A stretch of 54,665 bases of DNA from Flavobacteriales bacterium. Its GTDB lineage: Bacteria > Bacteroidota > Bacteroidia > Flavobacteriales_F > PHOS-HE28. The position numbers were made by a program, and so were the translations under genes. The stretch's first letter is position 1; each line of letters opens with the position of its first letter. The notes under the pieces are model-generated. The model did not search any database and was not told where the DNA came from. It was given only the letters and a program-made list of their open reading frames with translations. This document shows, piece by piece, positions 1 through 8,772 of the stretch. The stretch is taken from contig JAGPDT010000016.1 in the NCBI GenBank assembly GCA_018057455.1, positions 4,179 to 58,843 on the forward strand, in the 5' to 3' direction.

Positions 1-44
1 AGACTCAAAGACTCCAGACACCCGGCTCCAGACTCAAAGACTCA
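1..44. repeat. Short direct repeat at the left edge
   Basis: The 14-nt unit agactcaaagactc occurs at 1-14 and again at 30-43, with related 'ccagac' pieces between. It lies just past the 3' end of the leftward holA gene and may continue beyond the window. It has the look of a low-complexity intergenic repeat rather than a coding or CRISPR repeat. No function can be assigned. Confidence 0.6.
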
Positions 45-70
45 AAAGGCTTCCAACAAAACCTCTCCGG

Positions 71-1084
71 TCAAACCATCACCCTCGCCACCAGTTCCCG
101 CAGCAGATCACCATCGTCCGCGCTGGTATTGTCCACGCCCTTGCTGCGCAGGTCCAGTTCCCTGAGCAGGTGGTGCACCTGTTGCAACTTGGCCGGCGGG
201 TACAGGCGTGCGGCTTGGGCATAGTCCTTCACGAAGAACGGCGGGATCTTCATGGCAGCTGCCAGTTCGGCCTGCGACTTGCCGGCGTTGGCATGCACCA
301 CGCTGAGCTTGGCGAAGTAGGAGCTGAGCAGGCCCACGGTAAGCACCAACGGGGAGTTCTTGTCCGAGGCCAGGAACTGGGCGATACGCTGCGCCTTGGG
401 ATGGTCGCCGTTGCCCATGGCCTTCTGCAGTTCGAATACGTTGAAGTCCTTGCTGATGCCCACGTTGCGCTGGATCAGTTCGGTGGTGATGGCGCCGCCC
501 GGGTCGGTTACGATGCAGAGCTTCTCTACCTCGTTGGTGAGCTTGCCCAGGTCGCTGCCCAGGTGGTCCGCCAGCAGTTTGGATTCCACCGGCCCGATGC
601 GCCGCTTATGGGAGCTTACGTACAGTTGGATCCACTCGGGCAGCTGTTCGTCCTTGAGCTTTTCGCTGGTGAAGACCACCTGTTTCTTGGCGAGGTCCTT
701 CAGCCAGGCCTTCCGCCCGTCGGCCTTTTTATGCTTGAAGCAGATCACCAGCACCGTGGTGGGCGTGGGCTTGTTGAAGTAGGGAATGAGCTTTTCGAAG
801 GCGTCGATCCGCCAGGTTTGCGCCTCGCGCAGCACCACCATCTGCCGTTCGGCCATCATGGGGTAGCGCAGGCAGGCGTCCACCAAGGCCTCGGGTTCGG
901 TATCCTTGCCGTAGACCACGGTGAGGTTGAAGTCGCGCTCGTGTTCCTGCAGGCCGAAGCGCTCGATCTCATCGGCGATGCGGTCGATGAAAAAGGCTTC
1001 TTCACCATGGAGGAAGTAGACCGCCTTGAAGGTGCCGTTGGCCAGGTCGCGCCGGAGCTTCCGGAAGTCGTCCGTGGTGCTCAT
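71..1084 (-). CDS. holA: DNA polymerase III subunit delta
   Basis: A 337-residue protein of the clamp-loader delta family, which opens the beta sliding clamp and loads it on primed DNA. The N-terminal region has the typical 'YFLHGEEAFFIDRI' stretch (about residues 23-36), followed by the AAA+-like fold without Walker ATPase motifs, and the helical C-terminal collar domain with 'LGSDLGKLTNEVEKL' near the middle. Length fits the family. The ATG start overlaps the stop of the upstream AMP nucleosidase gene by 4 nt (ATGA), so the two are probably translated in a coupled fashion from one leftward transcript. The protein is cytoplasmic. Confidence 0.93.
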   Translation of the reverse strand: MSTTDDFRKLRRDLANGTFKAVYFLHGEEAFFIDRIADEIERFGLQEHERDFNLTVVYGKDTEPEALVDACLRYPMMAERQMVVLREAQTWRIDAFEKLIPYFNKPTPTTVLVICFKHKKADGRKAWLKDLAKKQVVFTSEKLKDEQLPEWIQLYVSSHKRRIGPVESKLLADHLGSDLGKLTNEVEKLCIVTDPGGAITTELIQRNVGISKDFNVFELQKAMGNGDHPKAQRIAQFLASDKNSPLVLTVGLLSSYFAKLSVVHANAGKSQAELAAAMKIPPFFVKDYAQAARLYPPAKLQQVHHLLRELDLRSKGVDNTSADDGDLLRELVARVMV

Positions 1085-1854
1085 TCAAAGCGCAGGTGTT
1101 TCACCGAACGCCCCTCGTTGATGATGTCGCGCAGCGAGGCGATGCCCACCTTCACGTGGTTCTCGGCAAAGCGGCCGGTCACTTTCCTGTCGCTCTCGCC
1201 GGTCTTCACGCCTTCGGGGATCATGGGCTGGTCGCTCACCAGCAGCAACGCGCCGGTGGGGATCTCATTGTGGAAACCGGTGATGAAGACGGTGGCCGTT
1301 TCCATGTCCACGGCCATGCACCGGTCGCGGCGCAGCCGGTCCTTGAACTCCTCATCGTGCTCCCACACCCGGCGGTTGGTGGTGTACACCGTGCCGCTCC
1401 AATAGTCCAGCTCCATGTCCCGGATCACGCCGCTTACCGCCCGATGGATCATGAAGCTGGGCAACGCGGGCACTTCCGGCGGAAAGTAGTCGTTGCTGGT
1501 GCCTTCCCCGCGGATGGCCGCAATGGGCAGGATCAGGTCGCCCAGCTGGTTCTTGCGTTTCAACCCCCCGCATTTGCCCAGGAACAATACCGCCTTGGGC
1601 GTAATGGCGCTGAGCAGGTCCATCACCGTGGCGGCCGAGGGGCTGCCCATGCCGAAGTTGATCATCACCATGTCCTCCGCAATGGCCACTTGCATGGGCT
1701 TGCCCTGGCCGTGCAGCGTGGCGCCGGTCTGGGCCGCGAACAGGTCCAGGTAGTTGTCGAAGTTGGTGAGCAGCACGTATGGCTTGAAATCGGCCAAGGC
1801 CACTCCCGTGTAGCGGGGCAGCCAATTCTTCACGATGTCTTCCTTGGTGTGCAC
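1081..1854 (-). CDS. amn: AMP nucleosidase (short Bacteroidota type)
   Basis: A 257-residue nucleoside phosphorylase-superfamily protein. It should hydrolyse AMP to adenine and ribose 5-phosphate and so control the adenylate pool. Visible family signatures are 'FLGKCGG', 'RGEGTSNDYFPPEVPALP', and the ribose-binding 'VDMETATVFITGF' with its conserved Glu. The start is GTG at 1852-1854; an in-frame stop lies only 12 nt upstream, so no earlier start is possible. It is the first gene of a two-gene leftward unit with holA (4-nt overlap). Its start lies 22 nt from the divergent HsdR-N gene. It is shorter than the ~480-residue proteobacterial Amn, as usual for this phylum. Confidence 0.9.
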   Translation of the reverse strand: MHTKEDIVKNWLPRYTGVALADFKPYVLLTNFDNYLDLFAAQTGATLHGQGKPMQVAIAEDMVMINFGMGSPSAATVMDLLSAITPKAVLFLGKCGGLKRKNQLGDLILPIAAIRGEGTSNDYFPPEVPALPSFMIHRAVSGVIRDMELDYWSGTVYTTNRRVWEHDEEFKDRLRRDRCMAVDMETATVFITGFHNEIPTGALLLVSDQPMIPEGVKTGESDRKVTGRFAENHVKVGIASLRDIINEGRSVKHLRFE

Positions 1855-1876
1855 TTTTGTTCGTTCTTAGGGGTGG

Positions 1877-2344
1877 ATGCAAGCGTTGAACCTGCCGGAC
1901 CACGGTGTCAAAACTAAACAAGGCCCCGATGGGGACCGGATCTTTGATCCCGTGCGGCGTACCTGGGTGGCGCTAACCCCGGAGGAATGGGTGCGCCAGC
2001 ATGTGCTCAACTTCCTGGTGCACGACCGCGGCTGCCCCTTGTCCTTGGTGGCCGTTGAGCGCAAGCTGGTGCTCAACCGCATGCCCCGCCGGTTGGACAT
2101 CCTGGTGCATGACCGCAGGGGGCGCCCCCTGCTGCTGGTGGAGTGCAAGGCCCCCGGCGTGAAGGTGGACCAACGCACCTTTGAACAGGCCGCGCGCTAC
2201 AACACCGTTTTCAAAGTGCCTTTCTTACTGGTGACCAATGGCCTGGTGCACTACATCTGCCGGGTGGACCATGGCAACGGCCTCATCGAATTCCTGCCGG
2301 CACTGCCGCACTACCCGCAGTTGTGCGAGGCCCTGCCCGCCTAA
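1877..2344 (+). CDS. Type I restriction HsdR N-terminal-like nuclease-fold protein
   Basis: A 155-residue protein that matches the HsdR N-terminal domain: a PD-(D/E)XK-type core with 'RLDILVHD' (Asp) and 'LLLVECKAP' (Glu-x-Lys) about 16 residues later, and the helix 'QAARYNTVFKVPFLLVTNG'. No helicase/translocase region follows and no HsdM or HsdS genes are nearby, so it is not a restriction system by itself. Homologues of this size are common next to holA in Bacteroidota (family knowledge), which suggests a conserved housekeeping role, perhaps in DNA repair or end processing; that role is inference. It is divergent from amn with only 22 nt between start codons. Confidence 0.8.
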   Translation: MQALNLPDHGVKTKQGPDGDRIFDPVRRTWVALTPEEWVRQHVLNFLVHDRGCPLSLVAVERKLVLNRMPRRLDILVHDRRGRPLLLVECKAPGVKVDQRTFEQAARYNTVFKVPFLLVTNGLVHYICRVDHGNGLIEFLPALPHYPQLCEALPA

Positions 2345-2354
2345 TTTCGCGGAC

Positions 2355-4934
2355 ATGAGACACTTGTTGCCCCTTCTGTTGGCCCTGTCCGCGGCGTGGC
2401 CCGTAACAGCGAAGGCACAGGGACCCTCCAAGATCGGGTTCCAGCTAAGGGCTTGGCTGGATCAGGCCGATGCCGGGGACGAGGTGGATCTGTTCCTGGG
2501 CGGAACGGTGGTGGACCTGGAACGGGCCGTACGTGCCCATGGGGGAAGGGTGCGGATGACCATTCCGGGTTGGGTCCTGGCCTGCGTGCCGGTGGCCCAA
2601 GTGGACAAGCTCGCAGGGGAGTCCTCCGTAGGCTCCATGGTCTTCAACCGGGTGCCGGGCCAGGTCCTGAACGACAGCATGCGCGTAAAGGCCCATGTGG
2701 ACGAAGTGCAGCAAGGGCTTTCGCCCCTGCCCGCGGCCTACCAGGGCGAAGGCGTGCTCCTGGGCATCATCGATACCGGCATTGAATTGAACCACCCCGA
2801 CTTCCAGGACAGCCTGGGCCGCACCCGCGTGTTGCGGTATTGGGACCAGAAATACGCCTACGACCCCGTGCTCACGCCGGCCGGATTCGGATACGGGCAA
2901 GCGTGGGACAGCACCGCCATCAACGCGGGCCAGTGCCCGGCGGTGGACGATCCCGGGCAATGGGGGCACGGCAGCACGGTGGCCGCCACCGCCGCCGCCA
3001 ATGCCAACGGCAACGGGCACTGTGCGGGGGTGGCCCCCCAGGCGGAGCTGATCATCGTGGCCAACGACCTGTACCATCCCAACTGGGGGGCATCGGTGGT
3101 GGATGCCGTGCGGTACATCGTGGAGCAGGCCGCCTTGCTGGACAGGCCCGTGGCCATCAACCTGAGCTTGGGCAGCTACTACGGAAGCCACGATGGACTG
3201 GACCCCTCCGCGCTGATGATCGACCAGCTGCTGGCCGAGGCACCGGGCCGGGTGCTGGTGTGCGCCGCCGGCAACAGCGGCAACCTGCCCGCGTACCATC
3301 TGCGTTCGGAACCCGGGGCCGATACCACCTTCACGTGGTTCGCATACAATGCCAACAGCATCCTGGGTGGGGGAGCCATGTATTTCGACCTCTGGGCCGA
3401 TACGGCCGACTTCAACCCGGTGAACTACAGCGTGGGCGCCGATAAGTTCACCGGCGAGTATGCCTTCCGCGGGCGGATCCCTTTCCGCGCCATCCATGGC
3501 ACCTTGGGCCAAGTGATCACGGACACCCTCTGGTCGGTGGACGGAAACAGGCTGGGCGTGGTCTCCACCTTGGCCCAACTGCGCGGCGGGCAGTACAACA
3601 TGGAGGTCTACATCCCCGCGCCCGATTCCGCCGGGCAGTTCCTGTACCGTTTCATCACCACCGGCAACGGCCGCTTCGATGTGTGGAGCAGCGACTTGTT
3701 CGGCACATCGAAGATGATCACGGCCATACCGGACAGCGCCTTTTTCCCGGACATCGTGCACTACCGTTCTCCGGACCTTGAGCAAAGCATCGTGGACGCC
3801 TGGGCCTGTTCCCCCCAGGTGATCACCGTGGGCAATTTCTACAACCAGCAGGTGTACACCGACGTGGCCGGCAACCTGCAGAACCTGGGGGCCATGCCCG
3901 GCACCATCAGCATCAACAGCAGCCGGGGGCCCACGCGCACGGGCCTGGTGAAACCCGACGTGGCCGCACCGGCCGACGTCACCTTTGGCGCCGGGCCGCT
4001 GGGCGTGCTGCAAACAATGCTGGACCTGGCTCCGGACAAATTGATCGACAGCCTGCACATGCGCAACGGCGGCACCTCCATCGCATCGCCCGTGGTGGCG
4101 GGCACGGCGGCGTTGCTGCTGGAGAAATGCCCGGATGCTTCCCACGCCATGGTGCGCGACGCCATCATCGCCACGGCCATTGCGGACAACGCCACCGGCT
4201 CCGTGCCCAATATCCGCTTCGGCCAGGGCAAGGTGAATGCCTTCGCGGCCCTGGTCTCCACCAACTTCGAAGTGCCGCTGGCGATGGACGGACCGCTTTG
4301 CGAGGGGGATAGCGTGTGGGTGGAAGGACCCGCTTCCATGCTCACCTACCTGTGGAACACCGGACTTTCCCAGGCGGGGGTATGGTCCACCGGGGGCACC
4401 TTGCACCTCACGGTGCGATCACCTGCGGGCTGCATGGGCCGCAGTGATACCCTGGTCCTGGTGCCCAACCCGCTGCCCATGGCCTCCATCACCGTGGACG
4501 GCCTCACCTTGGGCAGCAGCCCGGCCTCATCCTATCAGTGGTACTTCGGGAACGAAGCGGTGCCTGGCGCCGTGGGACCCGTGTTTGAAGTGGAAGAGAA
4601 CGGCCCGTACTTCGTGGTGGTCACGGACAGTGCGGGATGCGCGGCAACTTCGGACACGGTGTACGTGCTGAGCGTGGGCGTGCCGGCCCCGGAAGGTGCC
4701 GGCATGCAGTTGTGGCCGGTGCCTGTGGAGGACCAGCTGCACGTGGACGGCCTGGCTTCCACGGAATGGGGTGCCCGTTACCGGATCATGGATGCGCATG
4801 GACGGGTGGTACAGCACGGCGCGTTGCCCGGGGCCGATGCGAGGATCCCGGTGGCCGACCTGGCCGCAGGCCTCTACGTGCTGCACATGGAGGCTCCAGG
4901 ACGGATCGGGGACCTGCGTTTTGTGAAGAAATGA
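2355..4934 (+). CDS. Secreted S8 (subtilisin-like) peptidase with T9SS sorting domain
   Basis: An 859-residue secreted serine protease. The ATG at 2355 gives a clear signal peptide (MRHLLPLLLALSAAWPVTAKA); the longer in-frame extension upstream overlaps the preceding gene and is not credible. The catalytic triad is visible: Asp140 (GIIDTGI), His205 (GHGSTVA) and Ser575 (GGTSIASPVVAG). An extra ~300-residue segment lies between His and Ser. The C-terminal ~75 residues, starting near 'LWPVPVEDQLHV', look like a T9SS type A sorting domain ending '...LRFVKK', so the protein is expected on the cell surface or released. The stop overlaps the next gene's possible start (ATGA). Substrate unknown. Confidence 0.88.
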   Translation: MRHLLPLLLALSAAWPVTAKAQGPSKIGFQLRAWLDQADAGDEVDLFLGGTVVDLERAVRAHGGRVRMTIPGWVLACVPVAQVDKLAGESSVGSMVFNRVPGQVLNDSMRVKAHVDEVQQGLSPLPAAYQGEGVLLGIIDTGIELNHPDFQDSLGRTRVLRYWDQKYAYDPVLTPAGFGYGQAWDSTAINAGQCPAVDDPGQWGHGSTVAATAAANANGNGHCAGVAPQAELIIVANDLYHPNWGASVVDAVRYIVEQAALLDRPVAINLSLGSYYGSHDGLDPSALMIDQLLAEAPGRVLVCAAGNSGNLPAYHLRSEPGADTTFTWFAYNANSILGGGAMYFDLWADTADFNPVNYSVGADKFTGEYAFRGRIPFRAIHGTLGQVITDTLWSVDGNRLGVVSTLAQLRGGQYNMEVYIPAPDSAGQFLYRFITTGNGRFDVWSSDLFGTSKMITAIPDSAFFPDIVHYRSPDLEQSIVDAWACSPQVITVGNFYNQQVYTDVAGNLQNLGAMPGTISINSSRGPTRTGLVKPDVAAPADVTFGAGPLGVLQTMLDLAPDKLIDSLHMRNGGTSIASPVVAGTAALLLEKCPDASHAMVRDAIIATAIADNATGSVPNIRFGQGKVNAFAALVSTNFEVPLAMDGPLCEGDSVWVEGPASMLTYLWNTGLSQAGVWSTGGTLHLTVRSPAGCMGRSDTLVLVPNPLPMASITVDGLTLGSSPASSYQWYFGNEAVPGAVGPVFEVEENGPYFVVVTDSAGCAATSDTVYVLSVGVPAPEGAGMQLWPVPVEDQLHVDGLASTEWGARYRIMDAHGRVVQHGALPGADARIPVADLAAGLYVLHMEAPGRIGDLRFVKK

Positions 4935-5746
4935 TCGATGCACATTCCGGCACCACGAAGGAAGACCTGATGGAGCAGCGGCCGTTCGTGCTATCAGGCG
5001 GAGGCGCCAGGGGTGCAGCGCATTTGGGCGTGCTGCGCGCTTTCCGTGATGCGGGCATCGTGCCGGCTGCCCTATCGGGCACCAGTGCCGGTGCCCTGGT
5101 GGGCGCGCTGATCGCCGATGGCCGGTCGCCCGAAGCGGTGATGGGCCTGCTGGAGGCCGAGTTCAAGCGCCCTTTTCTGCTGCGCAGGCCGGCATTGATC
5201 GCCAAACGGATCGGGACATTCCTGGGGCGCAATCTGCGGCACCGGCGCTTCGAGGACCTTCCGATCCCGCTCTATGTGAGCGCCACCAACTTGGAGCAGG
5301 GCGGCCAGCGCATTTTCAGCCGGGGCGAACTGATCCCCGCGTTGATGGCCTCCTGTGCCATTCCGCTGGTGTTCCCGCCGGTGCAGGTGGAAGGCACCTG
5401 GTGCGTGGATGGCGGGCTGAGCAACAACCTTCCCGTTGAACCTTTCGCCGACCGCCGGGCCGACGTGGTGGCCGTGCATGTGAACCCCTTGCCACCGTTC
5501 ACACCGGGGCGGCAGGGCATGTTGCGCACCATGGACCGCATCTGGCACCTCAACTTCCGCGAAATGGTGATGCGCTCGGCACAGGGTTGCGGCTTGTTCG
5601 TGGAACCCGGGGAGCTCTCCCGCTTCAACATGTTCGACGTGGGCAAGGTGGCCGAGATGGAGCGCATCGGCTACGACCGGGCGCGCTCCCTTTTGGCCTG
5701 TTACCAAGGCCTCAGCGCGCCGGCCACACCTGTTCACCGTGGATGA
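4931..5746 (+). CDS. Patatin-like phospholipase family protein (cytoplasmic)
   Basis: A patatin-family acyl hydrolase of 271 residues if started at ATG 4931, which overlaps the upstream stop as ATGA. ATG 4970 (258 residues) is also plausible and lies close to the domain start. Motifs: oxyanion loop 'LSGGGARGAAHLGVL' (about 21-35), nucleophile Ser52 in GTSAG, and the partner Asp160 in DGG. No signal peptide, so it probably acts in the cytoplasm or on the inner leaflet. Its 3' end overlaps the convergent amidohydrolase gene by 35 nt. Likely a lysophospholipase or lipid acyl hydrolase; the exact substrate cannot be read from sequence. Confidence 0.88.
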   Translation: MIDAHSGTTKEDLMEQRPFVLSGGGARGAAHLGVLRAFRDAGIVPAALSGTSAGALVGALIADGRSPEAVMGLLEAEFKRPFLLRRPALIAKRIGTFLGRNLRHRRFEDLPIPLYVSATNLEQGGQRIFSRGELIPALMASCAIPLVFPPVQVEGTWCVDGGLSNNLPVEPFADRRADVVAVHVNPLPPFTPGRQGMLRTMDRIWHLNFREMVMRSAQGCGLFVEPGELSRFNMFDVGKVAEMERIGYDRARSLLACYQGLSAPATPVHRG

Positions 5747-7352
5747 AGGTGGCGTGCACCGCGGCCTTGGGCAACTGGTCTTCGCCCACGCCGAGCAGGT
5801 CGCGGCTTACCACCACGAAGTCCGCCTTCTTGCCCACCTCCAGGCTGCCGAGGTCGGCTTCGGTGAACGTGGCCAGCGCATTCCAAACGGTCATCCCGCG
5901 CAGCGCCTCCTCGCGGGTCAGGGCATCTTCCATCTGAAAGCCTTGCGGCGGCAGGCCTTCGCCGTTCTTGCGCACGGTGGCGGCGTAGAAGGTCTTCAGC
6001 GGATCGATCCCCTCCACGGGAAAGTCGGTGCCCAGGGCCACCATGCCGTTCTGCTGCATCAGCCGCCGGAGGGCGTAGGCATTGGCCAAGCGTTGCGGGC
6101 CCAATCGGTCCAGCGCCCAGGACATGTCCGAGGTGGCATGCGTGGGCTGCACGCTGGGGATGATGTTGTACCGGCCGAAGAGGTGGAAGTCCGCCGTGTC
6201 CATGCATTGTGCGTGTTCAATGCGCCAGCGCAGGTCGTTGGTGCCGCCGAGCACTTCGCCGTATACCCCGAGCAGCAGCCTGTCGGCACTGTCGCCGATG
6301 CAATGCGTGGCCATCTGGAATCCCTTGGCCTTGCACCATTGCGCCACCTTCAGGAAATGCGCCCGTGAGGCGAGTTGCAACCCGTGGCCGGCGGAAGGGT
6401 CGTCGCTGTACGGTTCCAGGAGCAAGGCCCCGCGTGAGCCCAAGGCGCCGTCGGCATAGCACTTCACCGCGCGCACCACCAGGCGTTCGCTGATGAACGG
6501 ACCGCTGTTGTAGCGCTCGAAGTTCACGGAGTCATCGGCCAGCATGGCGTACACACGGACCTTCAGCGCTCCTTCGGCCTGCATGCGCTTGAGCAGCTCG
6601 ATGGTGCCCGCGTCCAGCCCGGCATCGCACACCATGGTGAGGCCCGCGGCCATGCAGTCGCGCTGGGCGTCCAGCAGGGCTTTGCGTTTGGTGGCCTCGT
6701 CGGCCTCATTGAAGATCGTTTGGAACACGCCCACGGCATTGTCCAGCAGCAACCCGGTGAGGCGCCCGTTCTTTTTTTCCAGAAGCCCGCCGGCGATGGT
6801 GCTCGTGGCGGTGAGCCCAGCCTGGTCCAAGGCCTGCTGGTTCACCACGGCGGCATGCCCGTCCACGCGCTGCAACAGCACCGGCCGGTCGGGGAAGAGC
6901 CTGTTCAAGGTGTCATTCACGGGGTTGGCCTGCCCCGGCCACAGGTTCTGGTCCCAGCCACGGCCCAGCACCCAGCTTGTACCCGGGTGGGCTTGGGCAT
7001 ATGCCACCACCCGCTGTACCGCTTCCGCCCAGCTCTTGCTGCCGGACAGGTCCACTTTTTGCTTGTTGAGGCCATAGCCCAGGAAGTGGCAATGGCCATC
7101 GATGAACCCCGGATAAATGATGTTCGTTGCGGCGTCGTAGACCGTTGTTGCCCGGTAGCGGTTCAGGATCTGGTATTCGGCCCCCAGTTCAACGATGCGC
7201 CCGTCCTTGATCGCCATGGCGGTCTGCCGGGTGTTCTGCCCGTCCAAGGTGAAGATCTGCGCGTTGTGCACCACCAGGTCCACTTCCTTGTCCTTGTAGG
7301 CGCAAGCAGTGAACAGGGTGGAAGCAAGCAGGAAGAGGGCAGTTTGTTTCAT
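5712..7352 (-). CDS. Amidohydrolase family lipoprotein (YtcJ-like)
   Basis: A 546-residue metal-dependent hydrolase of the amidohydrolase 3 (YtcJ-like) group. The start at 7352 gives a lipoprotein-type signal with Cys17 ('TLFTAC'); the longer reading frame upstream overlaps the preceding gene. The metal-binding HxH is at His87/His89 (GFIDGHCHF). Further TIM-barrel signatures are 'MATHCIGDSADRLLL', 'RIEHAQCM' and 'GTDFPVEGIDPLKTF' with the conserved Asp. It should sit in the periplasm attached to a membrane. Its start overlaps the upstream membrane-protein stop by 4 nt (ATGA), so the pair is probably coupled. Substrate unknown; the family acts on amide, imide or formyl bonds. Confidence 0.87.
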   Translation of the reverse strand: MKQTALFLLASTLFTACAYKDKEVDLVVHNAQIFTLDGQNTRQTAMAIKDGRIVELGAEYQILNRYRATTVYDAATNIIYPGFIDGHCHFLGYGLNKQKVDLSGSKSWAEAVQRVVAYAQAHPGTSWVLGRGWDQNLWPGQANPVNDTLNRLFPDRPVLLQRVDGHAAVVNQQALDQAGLTATSTIAGGLLEKKNGRLTGLLLDNAVGVFQTIFNEADEATKRKALLDAQRDCMAAGLTMVCDAGLDAGTIELLKRMQAEGALKVRVYAMLADDSVNFERYNSGPFISERLVVRAVKCYADGALGSRGALLLEPYSDDPSAGHGLQLASRAHFLKVAQWCKAKGFQMATHCIGDSADRLLLGVYGEVLGGTNDLRWRIEHAQCMDTADFHLFGRYNIIPSVQPTHATSDMSWALDRLGPQRLANAYALRRLMQQNGMVALGTDFPVEGIDPLKTFYAATVRKNGEGLPPQGFQMEDALTREEALRGMTVWNALATFTEADLGSLEVGKKADFVVVSRDLLGVGEDQLPKAAVHATFIHGEQVWPAR

Positions 7353-8659
7353 GGTTTGGGGAGCTTGTGCCAGCGCGCGGTCTTCAGCGGATCGATGAGC
7401 AGCAGGAACGCCAACGACCAGAAGGGAAGCAGCGGTACGCGGTAGCGCAACAGGGCGCCCACCACCGGCGTGGTCCAGCCGATCAGCAGGGCCAGCAACA
7501 GGCAGAACGCGGTGGCGAACAGCACCAATGGAACATCCACCTGCCGCCCAGGCTTGGCCAGCGCCCACGCCAAGGGAACCAACCCAACGAGCACCAGGTT
7601 CTCCAAGGCGGCCATCAGGCCCAGGGCCCCGATGTGCCACGTGGCGAACGGCGCGAGCAGGGTGAGGTAGAAAGCATGCGGCACGTCCATGAGCAACCCG
7701 CCCAAGCCGGGGGCCATGGGTGCGGTGGGCACGAAGCTGCCAGGGTCCATCGCGGCCACCACCCCCAGCAGGTCCCGTTGTTTCTGGTGGACCAAGGCCA
7801 CCACGTCAAGTCCGGGGTCGACCAACGGTGCGGCGAGCACCACCAGCGCGGCCAAGCCATGCACCACGGCGAACTTCAGCACGGGCCGCCGGTCCTGGGT
7901 GCGGCGGCACCACCAGAGCGCGGCCAAGCCGGGCACCATGCAGGCCAGCACGTACGACTTCAGGCTCAGGAGCACCAGCAGGCCCAGGCCCAGCAGCATC
8001 CGGCCGGTCCAAGGCAGGGGGCCGTTCATCCATCTGAGCAGTTGCCAAAGGAACAACCCCAGGCCCATGAACAGCAAGGCCTCTTTGATGGGGGCGCTGC
8101 CCCAAATGAGCGCGCTGGGCCACAGGAACACGCCGGCCGCCCATGCCCGGCCCAGGCCGGGCACCGAGGCGATGAACGTTTTGTACAGGGCCACCAGGCC
8201 AACCAGGGAAAGGAAAGCGGTGAACACCGTGTGCACGTGGTACACGCCAAAGGAGAAGATCCGCACCAAGGCACTGTAGCGGATCATGGTGTGGGCATCG
8301 TTGTAGTAGCCCGTATCGTAGCGGCGGTACCAGTGGTTCATCACCGCGTAGTAGCGCTCGTCGAAGTAGGGCGTATCGTTGCCGATCCCGGTGATCATCC
8401 GCAGGTAATCCAACGGTTTGTTGGCCAAGGCACCGAACAGCACGTTGCCGTCATCGAAGAACTTGAAGATGTCCGCCGTGGAGCGGTCGGTGTAGTGATG
8501 CGTATAGACCCACCAAAGCACGGTGCCGGCCGCCACTTTCAACAGGAACAGCGCACCGATGGCCCGCTTGTCCAGGCCGGGGACCTGGAAGAAGCGCAGC
8601 TGCTGGATCAGCAACAGGAACAGGGCGATGTAACCCCCGGTGAGCAGGAACTCCGCCAT
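7349..8659 (-). CDS. Polytopic membrane protein, function unknown
   Basis: A 436-residue integral membrane protein with about ten hydrophobic segments, starting with 'YIALFLLLIQQLRFF' at the N terminus. A hydrophilic part after the second segment is rich in Tyr, His and Asp (TDRSTADIFKFFDDG, DERYYAVMNHWYRRYDTGYY) and looks like the first extracytoplasmic loop seen in GT-C glycosyltransferases and O-antigen polymerase-like proteins, but no diagnostic motif is present. The start at 8659 was chosen because the hydrophobic region begins there; the upstream extension has no membrane character. Translation is probably coupled to the downstream amidohydrolase (ATGA overlap). I do not recognise a specific family. 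Confidence 0.75.
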   Translation of the reverse strand: MAEFLLTGGYIALFLLLIQQLRFFQVPGLDKRAIGALFLLKVAAGTVLWWVYTHHYTDRSTADIFKFFDDGNVLFGALANKPLDYLRMITGIGNDTPYFDERYYAVMNHWYRRYDTGYYNDAHTMIRYSALVRIFSFGVYHVHTVFTAFLSLVGLVALYKTFIASVPGLGRAWAAGVFLWPSALIWGSAPIKEALLFMGLGLFLWQLLRWMNGPLPWTGRMLLGLGLLVLLSLKSYVLACMVPGLAALWWCRRTQDRRPVLKFAVVHGLAALVVLAAPLVDPGLDVVALVHQKQRDLLGVVAAMDPGSFVPTAPMAPGLGGLLMDVPHAFYLTLLAPFATWHIGALGLMAALENLVLVGLVPLAWALAKPGRQVDVPLVLFATAFCLLLALLIGWTTPVVGALLRYRVPLLPFWSLAFLLLIDPLKTARWHKLPKP

Positions 8660-8772
8660 GGCGGCCAAATGTAGCCGGGGTGGACCCGATGAGCGGAGGA
8701 TCGGCGCACGGGGCGATCGCCGGTTGCCGCCGAATGGCGTCCTTTGCGGTTCCAAAACCGGGGTGAAGGGAC

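Noticed and set aside
1-44. Start of a CRISPR array
   Set aside because: Units are 14 nt, spacing is irregular and low-complexity, and no cas gene is present.
1877-2344. Restriction-modification or defence island
   Set aside because: Only a lone HsdR-N-like domain; no methylase, specificity subunit or other defence gene nearby.
2445-4406. Long minus-strand frame opposite the S8 peptidase
   Set aside because: Low-complexity His/Gly/Val-rich sequence with no motif; the plus-strand subtilase with its full catalytic triad explains the region.
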